Shown here: positions 58,132-64,000 of the stretch, in pieces | Layout of the letters: the number at the start of each line of letters is the position of its first letter | Position numbering within the stretch: position 1 is the stretch's first letter | From: JAHEDH01 sp963745865 | GTDB taxonomy: Bacteria; Actinomycetota; Acidimicrobiia; Spongiisociales; ZC4RG35 | Assembly (NCBI GenBank): GCA_963745865.1 | Contig: CAVUYZ010000013.1 | Location: 52,585-116,584 of the forward strand | Reading direction: 5' to 3' | Length of the DNA stretch: 64,000 bases | Position numbers and translations under genes: made by a program | Notes under the pieces: model-generated | The model's input: the letters and a program-made list of their open reading frames with translations, nothing else | Databases searched by the model: none | Told to the model about the DNA's origin: nothing

Positions 58132-61100
58132 CTAGCCACAGCTCCGACGGAGGTACTGCTGGCATTCCCCTTCGGACAGCTCTCGTGTGATGCGCGAGCG
58201 AGCGATCTCGATGAGCTCGTCGTCATCGAGTGTGTGGATTCGAACCTGGCCAGGCGGGGTGGTGACGACGATCCTCGGGAGCGTCGGATGGAAGTCGCCG
58301 CCGTGCGCTGCCCTCCCTTCCAACACACCACCGAATTGTCCGAGCGATTCGCCGGTCTTCAAGTCCCACAGTTTGAGCGGCTCGCTCCATGCCGATGTCA
58401 AGACCATCGATCCGTCGGGCGAAGGTATGACGTCGAGGACCAGGTCGTTGTGCGCGGGAATCGTTAGGCGCAACGCGGTCTCGAGCGGCTCCCCGGATGT
58501 GAGCGACTCGACGTCGAAGACGTAGACTGGGCCGGCAGCGCTGCCCACGATCAGCTCCGCTCCGTCCGGGGTGAACTTCATGCTCAGCCCGTCGTAGGCC
58601 GAGTCCTGAAGGTCTGCAAGGCGTTCGCCCGTTTCCACATCGAACACGGCGATGCCGTACTTCACCACCGGCCTGAGATTGCTCGTGGCGACTTTCGTCC
58701 CGTCCCACGAGAAGTTCGCCTGCCCGAGGCAGCCGGCTTCGAGGGTCACGGGCTGTGAGTCGTCCCTGGTCGAGACAAGCAGTGTTTCACAGGTCACGGG
58801 ATCGGAGGTCTCGAGGGTGATCACCGCAGAGGCTCCGTTCGGACTGATACTCCTGATCACCCATCCCGCTGGAGCCTCAAAGACCGGCTGGGTTGTGTCG
58901 AGGTCGTACACAACCCAGTTGTCCTCATACTCGTTGTCTCCCTTTTCGCTGATTGTGATCAGGCTGTGGGCGAGATTGGCTGTCGGGAACCACGATGATG
59001 ATTCGCGGCCGATGCGGCTGCCCGAGAGCTCCCCGGTCTGCGCCTCCGCGGTCACAAACGAGTTCTCGCCTGAGACGGTGATCCTCGTGCCATCGGGGTG
59101 GTAGTAGGCGCGCTTCAGGTCGTCGATCGGAGCCGTCCAGCCTGCGAACTCTGACCCGGCCGTGTCGGACAGGTCGAAGATCACTGTTTCACCGCCGAAC
59201 AGGCCACCACTGACGAGCAGGGACGAGTTCGGGATCATGTGATAGCTCCATGTTCCGCCGAGCTGCCCGGCAAGCACGTCGAGGATTTCTCCCGTTGCCG
59301 CGTCGATGACCCGGAGGTCCGACTCCCCTCCATCCACGAACGAAGTGCCATCTGGCAGCCACTCTGGCCGGGATGTGCGGTCGAGATCTGTGATTGCCAG
59401 CACCTCGCCGGTCGTTGCGTCGATCACGACGGTCTCGTTCTGATTGCCGATTGCGAGGCGGTCTTCATCGGGCGACCACGATGTGAACAGGCCGTCGGCG
59501 AGACCGTAGGCAGGGTGCCGAGCGACGCGCCGGACTCCATCTCGATGATCCGCACCTCGATCGCGGTGCATTCGTCGGTGGAGCACGCCAGGTGGGCGAG
59601 TCGTCCGGTGCTCGAGAAGTCCGGCCCGTACGAACCAGAACTGCTGTACACCCTCGACCAACTGACTGTCGACCACACCTCGACCAGATCATCGAGAGCG
59701 AAGGCCAGCAGGTCACCAGCCGGGTTGAACCCGACGTCGTCGACGTAGCTCGAGGCTTCCGATCCCACATCGGTGAACTCACGCGACAAGCGATCCCATA
59801 CTCGCACCGGATTGCCGGTGTCGGGATACGAGACGGCGATGAGATTGCCATCAGGGCTGAAGGTTGCGTCGGTTGCCTGCGCTCCCTCTCGGACGTACCG
59901 CTCGACGATCTCGTGGGTCTTCCGGTCCCAGATCGCGACATCGTCGCCGTCTGCCGTTGCGATCAGCGTCCCGCCGGGGTGAACGGCGGCAAATCGGCCA
60001 CCTGGTTCACGGAAGGTGATCTTGTCCCGGGCTAGAGCGTTTCGCAGTGCAGTTACTGCCGGTAGCGGGTTGGCGCCGGCCGCTCGGAACGAATCCAGGG
60101 CAGTCAACGCCAGCAGAGCACTCAGCTCCGGGTCGTCGGTGACGACCCGGTCAGCTTCCAGAACGACCTCTCGCGCTTGTGCGAGGTCCTCGGAGCGAAA
60201 TGCCGAGAACGCCAGCATCGAGGCGATCAACGCCGCAGCCGCGAATCCTCCGGTGATCGCGGTGCGCCGTCGCCGTCTGGAAGCCTGACGGGTGCGTCGC
60301 TGGTCGAGCGCGAGCCGAAGGAAGCGGGTCTCGTCGATGGTAGGGAAGGAGAGTGGATCGGCTTGCCACTCCTCGAACTGGGCGAGCCTGCCACCGGTCG
60401 GAAGTCGGTCGACAGGCTCGCCGGCATCAATCCACTCCGCCATGTCCCCATCGATTCGGCGTTGGACGAGCAGAGACTGGCGACGTCCCGTAATCCAGCC
60501 GCGAGGACTCTCCACTCCCTGAGCAACGCTTCATGCGCCACTTCGATCGTGGGCCCGCGGGTGATCGAGTCTCGATCGAAGGTGAGGAGTCGGGCCTGAC
60601 CGAAACGGGACAGCACGCGATCTACTGCTCCGGCTCGAGACCGAGGCCCTCGAGTTCGGAGCGCCGTACCCGTCGTCTGACGTCGTCGGCCTCCTCTGAG
60701 ACCGTGACGAGTCGGAGGAAGATCTGCTCTGCAACGAGCCGGTCGGCCCCGTCGAGCCCCAGGTACACGTCTGTTGCGCGACGGGACAGTGCGCCGGTGA
60801 CGCCGCCCGCAGCCTGGTATGCCGTGAACGTGACGTCGCCGGCGGTGCTCTGGTTCACCAGATCCGTGAGCACGAATTGCATCAAGGGCAGCCCGCCTGG
60901 CTCGTCGCGAACGTCTCCCACGATCTGATGGGGGAGTCCGGGCTCGAAGCGGATACCCGATGCCTTGGCTGGGCCGTGGATGCTCTCGAGCAACGCGTCT
61001 GCGTTCGGCACCGACAGCGCGAGGTGAGCCCGAGAGACGATCGGCCCGAGCCGGTCGTCGAGGAGGGGTTGGTCGAAGAAGTCGGCACGGATCGTGCTGA

Positions 61101-63689
61101 CCACGCGAATACGACTGTGGGGGTCCTCGGCGGCTTCGATCAGACTGGTGATGAAGAGCGAGCGGACCGACTCCTCCGCAACAAGTGAATACAGCTCCTC
61201 GAACTGATCGACAACGATCACGAGATCTCCCTCGAGGTCACGCATGATGCGTTTCCCGATCCGGAGCAGTCCGTGTGCATCCTTGCGCAGTTCGGCGGCG
61301 AGATCGCCGAGACCCTCGGTCGCCACATCAGAGAGGGCGGTTGCCAACTCGTCGAACGGGTGAGCGCCCGGAATGGCGGTGACGATCAGCCACTCGTGGG
61401 ACCCTGCCAGCCGCCCAGTTCTGAGAGCGGGAAGCAGCCCGGCTTTCACCAGGGATGATTTGCCAGATCCGGATGGCCCAACCACGGTGGCGAATCGCTC
61501 GCGCAGACCAGATCGAGCAGCGTGGCTATCTCGGCATCGCGTCCGAAGAAGTCCCTGGCATCGCTCTCTTCGAAGGCGTGCAGCGACTTGTACGGGTTCC
61601 GCAGAAGCGTGCTGGATCGAACCACCTCGGTCGACCTTCCCGTCGCAGCCACAAGGTCGGACAGAAAGTCGTCGATCACCGCATGCCTCTCGCTTTGGTT
61701 CGCACTCATCGCCTGTTGGATCACTCCCTGCACGGCGGTCGGGACTTCGGACAGGTCGTCGGCCGAGGCGTGCTTCCCGGTCAGGAGTTCCGCTGCCACC
61801 GCTGCGAGCGAGTAGACGTCACTTCGTTCGTCCACCGCTGAGCCGTCCCGATCCTCTGGAGCGCGGTACATCTGCGATGTCGAGACGATGCCGGTCGCCT
61901 TCTCAACCGCGGTACCGTGATCCCGAAGTCGGCGAGGTAGGCGTTCCCTTCCCCGTCCATAAGGATGTTCGCCGGCTTGACGTCGCGGTGCACTACGCCT
62001 TGACGATGGGCGTATGCAAGGGCGGATCCGACCTCTCTGATGATTTGTACGACCCGGTCCACCGGAAGCGGGCCATATGGAGAGCCGGCAAGGCTCTTCC
62101 CGGAGAGATAAGGCATCACGAGATAGGCGCCCTGGTGGTCTCGCCAGAAGTCGTAGAGCGAGACGATGTGGGGATGCTCCAGGCGCGTGACCAGAGGTGC
62201 CTCGTTCTCGAAGTTGCGAACGAAGGCCGGGTGGTTGGCGAACTCCGGACGGATCACTTTCACCGCCACCTCGCGACCGACAGATGGCTGATAGGCCCGA
62301 TATACGATGCCGAAGCGCCCGACACCGATCCTCTCCCGGATCTCGTAGCCACGGATCGCATCGCCGAACTGTCGGCTCGTATCGAGGGTGTCCACGTTGA
62401 GCTTCAGCTCTGGGAACTCGGTGGTCCGCCGGGAACAACGAGCTGGAACACCTGCTGGGGAGCTCCGAGGCCTTTCAACTGATGTTCGCCGAAGGTCCCG
62501 GATTTGTATGCCAGGCTGACTGTGCAGCTGACCTTGGGATGCCGAGGACAGCAGGATCTGTCCCCCGTGAGCGATGCTCATCAGCCGCGAGCCCCGGTTC
62601 ATCGGTGCGCCGAAGAAGTCGCCACCTCGCACATCGACCTCTCCGACGTCGACTGACATCCGAACTTTGAGGTCCCCCAGTTCGCCCCAGTCGATCGAGG
62701 CGAGCTCGACCTGTGCATGAGTTGCCGCCGCCGCTGCATCGGAGACAGAAGCAAACGAAGCGAGGATGCCATCACCTGTGTGTTTGAAAACGCTTCCGTC
62801 CCGCTCAGCGACGACCCTGGTGAGGATCTCGTCATGTCGGGTGAGGGCGTGTCTCATGGACGCCGTCGGGCTGCGTCTCCCACAGGACAGTGCTGGATTC
62901 GATGTCCGTGAACAGGAATGCGACCTCTTCGGTGCGCACGTCACGGGGAGAGAGAAGCTGTGCGTCGTGTACCAGGATCCGCTCTCTCTAGTTCTCGGAG
63001 CTCAGGAGTGGGCTCGATCCCCAACTCATCTGCGAGATACTCCCGTGTCTCGTGGTGTATGCCCGAAGCGCCTCGGCCTGCCGTCCTGCCCGATAGAGCG
63101 CGATCCATGCGCCTGCTCCTGAACCCTTCACGGAGCGGGAACTCGGTAGCCAGAGCTTCCAGCTGGCCGATCACAGCAGCATGCCTGCCATTGGCGAGAT
63201 CGGCATCGACTCTCGATTCGACGGCAAGGAGACGGAGTGCTTCCAGCCGCCGAATCTCGTCCTGGAGCCCAGGCACATCGATCAGGTCTGCATATGGTCG
63301 CCCGCGCCAGAGAGATAACGCCTCTCGAAGCGTTTCAGCGGCCCTGTCGGGTGATGAGGCAAGGGATGCGTGTGCCGATCCACAAGGTGTTCGAACGTGA
63401 CGGCGTCGATGGAATCGGGACGGACTGGGAGGCGGTACCCCGGCCCGGTGCGCTCGATCGTGCCACCGATCGCGTCCCCTCAGATTTGAGATGTAGGCGT
63501 GAACTGAACTCCGGACCGAACCGGGGGTCATTCTCGCCCCAAACGGCGTCGGTCAGAACATCAGTGCTGACCAGTCGGCCGACGTTCTTGATCAGGATGG
63601 CCAGCACTGCTCGTTGCTTGGGGCCACCGAGCTGCGTGGGCGTGGTCCGCCGAACCATGTTCGAGGGAACCGAGTACCCGGAATTCCAC
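58132..63689 (-). CDS. Giant BTAD-cyclase-Ser/Thr kinase-STAND-WD40 signalling protein (about ten frameshifts)
   Basis: The GTG at 63689 begins VEFRVLGSLE, the usual opening of AfsR/SARP winged helices (LGGPKQRAVLAILIKNVGRL). BTAD helices follow (about 63390-62960: AETLREALSLWRGRPYADLI, ELGIEPTPELRELE). The frame-corrected join leads into a cyclase domain (VAFLFTDIESSTVLWE, VFKHTGDGILASF). Next are a protein kinase (62390-61620: IGVGRFGIVYRAY, VVHRDVKPANILM, LADFG), a STAND NTPase (VVGPSGSGKSSLVKAG, near 61480) and one membrane helix (60260-60197). A WD40-like propeller occupies about 60100-58135. The total is about 1,850 residues. Each domain motif is clear, but the single-gene reading depends on correcting many shifts (near 63640, 63510, 63475, 63370, 62990, 62885, 62435, 61910, 61490, 60630, 60520 and 59525 as approximate places). 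Confidence 0.75.
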
Positions 63690-64000
63690 TTTCGGAACAT
63701 AGGCCACTGGACGTTCTGATGTCGCTGTGACGTCGCGGATTCAATCTCCCTGGAGAGTGTCCTTCACCAGAAGTGTCGTTGTCGGTGCTTGAAGAGTTCT
63801 TGGAGCGATGCCAACCTGAATGTTGTTCTTCGGACGCAATGCGAAGCGGAACGGGAATTGCAGACGAACGAGCCCCCTCGCTGTCCGGTAACGCTGCGAT
63901 GAGCTCGGGTCTCACGCACGGAGCGTGAGTCGTCACTGATCCGTCCGTCCGTGCCTGTCGGGCTGACGAGGGATTCCGTCGCGGCTGATGCTCGACTAGT
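63690..64000. other. Upstream region of the giant signalling gene, no gene seen
   Basis: No convincing reading frame lies here. The region is less GC-rich near 63720-63830 and should hold the promoter of the minus-strand gene. One inverted repeat, CTCACGC-ACGGA-GCGTGAG (63911-63929), is a possible operator. Confidence 0.4.

Noticed and set aside
54893..63689. Phage-defence island around the STAND proteins
   Set aside because: Neighbours are an ABC exporter, a cupredoxin and a phosphoesterase. No nuclease, transposase or known defence gene accompanies them.
1..64000. Programmed ribosomal frameshifting as explanation for the broken frames
   Set aside because: More than forty sites in unrelated genes, no common slippery sequence or downstream structure, and several in simple G/C runs. 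Base-calling error is simpler.
1..64000. Pseudogene island or decaying genome segment
   Set aside because: Broken genes keep all catalytic motifs on both sides of each shift, and nonsense substitutions were not noticed. Decay would also cause those.

Overview
The window is GC-rich, with many GTG starts and overlapping stop/start codons. It suggests an actinobacterium, most likely an uncultured member of the Acidimicrobiia or a related marine/soil lineage. Pointers are the fused oleBC gene, BTAD/cyclase signalling proteins, lipoproteins with Thr-rich linkers after the lipobox, an SLH-type secreted peptidase and acyl-CoA metabolism genes. This placement is inferred from gene content; no rRNA or marker phylogeny is present. 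No insertion sequence, prophage or CRISPR array was seen.

Layout. 1-5.4 kb: the end of a membrane glycosyltransferase, a MerR-like class III cyclase, tRNA-Asp and tRNA-Phe with a terminator, a small secreted protein and an MprAB-like two-component system. 5.5-9.0 kb: thiamine ABC transporter thiBPQ behind a TPP riboswitch (minus strand). 9.0-14.6 kb: fabF, a long acyl-CoA dehydrogenase, an FTR1 iron permease and an M23 peptidase with SLH-like repeats. The dehydrogenase and permease diverge from a shared promoter region with two palindromes. 14.6-26.7 kb: mixed housekeeping and hypothetical genes: sirtuin, ProA-like dehydrogenase, MFS transporter, flavin/PLP-fold protein, glutathionyl-hydroquinone reductase, pirin, chagasin-like lipoprotein, TrmH methyltransferase, a protein of about eleven 22-residue repeats, a LuxR-type regulator and a GerMN lipoprotein.

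26.9-35.2 kb: a complete V/A-type ATPase operon in the order D-G-I-K-E-C-F-A-B. The rotor subunit has a Gln/Glu-Thr pattern like that of Na+-type rings. 35.3-45.2 kb: a catabolic/uptake locus with a DapA-family aldolase, an XRE-cupin regulator, an amidohydrolase and a CUT2-type ABC importer. The second permease of this importer is fused in frame to a second amidohydrolase. 45.3-49.9 kb: a complete oleA-oleBC-oleD long-chain olefin locus. 49.9-52.5 kb: an ABC-2 exporter operon with a palindrome across its start codon. 52.7-54.8 kb: a cupredoxin lipoprotein, a phosphoesterase and a ParB-fold protein. 54.9-63.7 kb: two very large signalling proteins on the minus strand. One is cyclase-STAND ATPase-TPR; the other is BTAD-cyclase-Ser/Thr kinase-STAND-WD40.

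About half of the protein genes, including essential-looking ones, read correctly only if single-base frameshifts are allowed. I count about 34 apparent shifts before 57.9 kb, about 30 of them of the one-extra-base type, several in G or C runs. I read these as consensus errors of an uncorrected long-read assembly, not gene decay. Coordinates of affected genes span the whole reconstructed gene.
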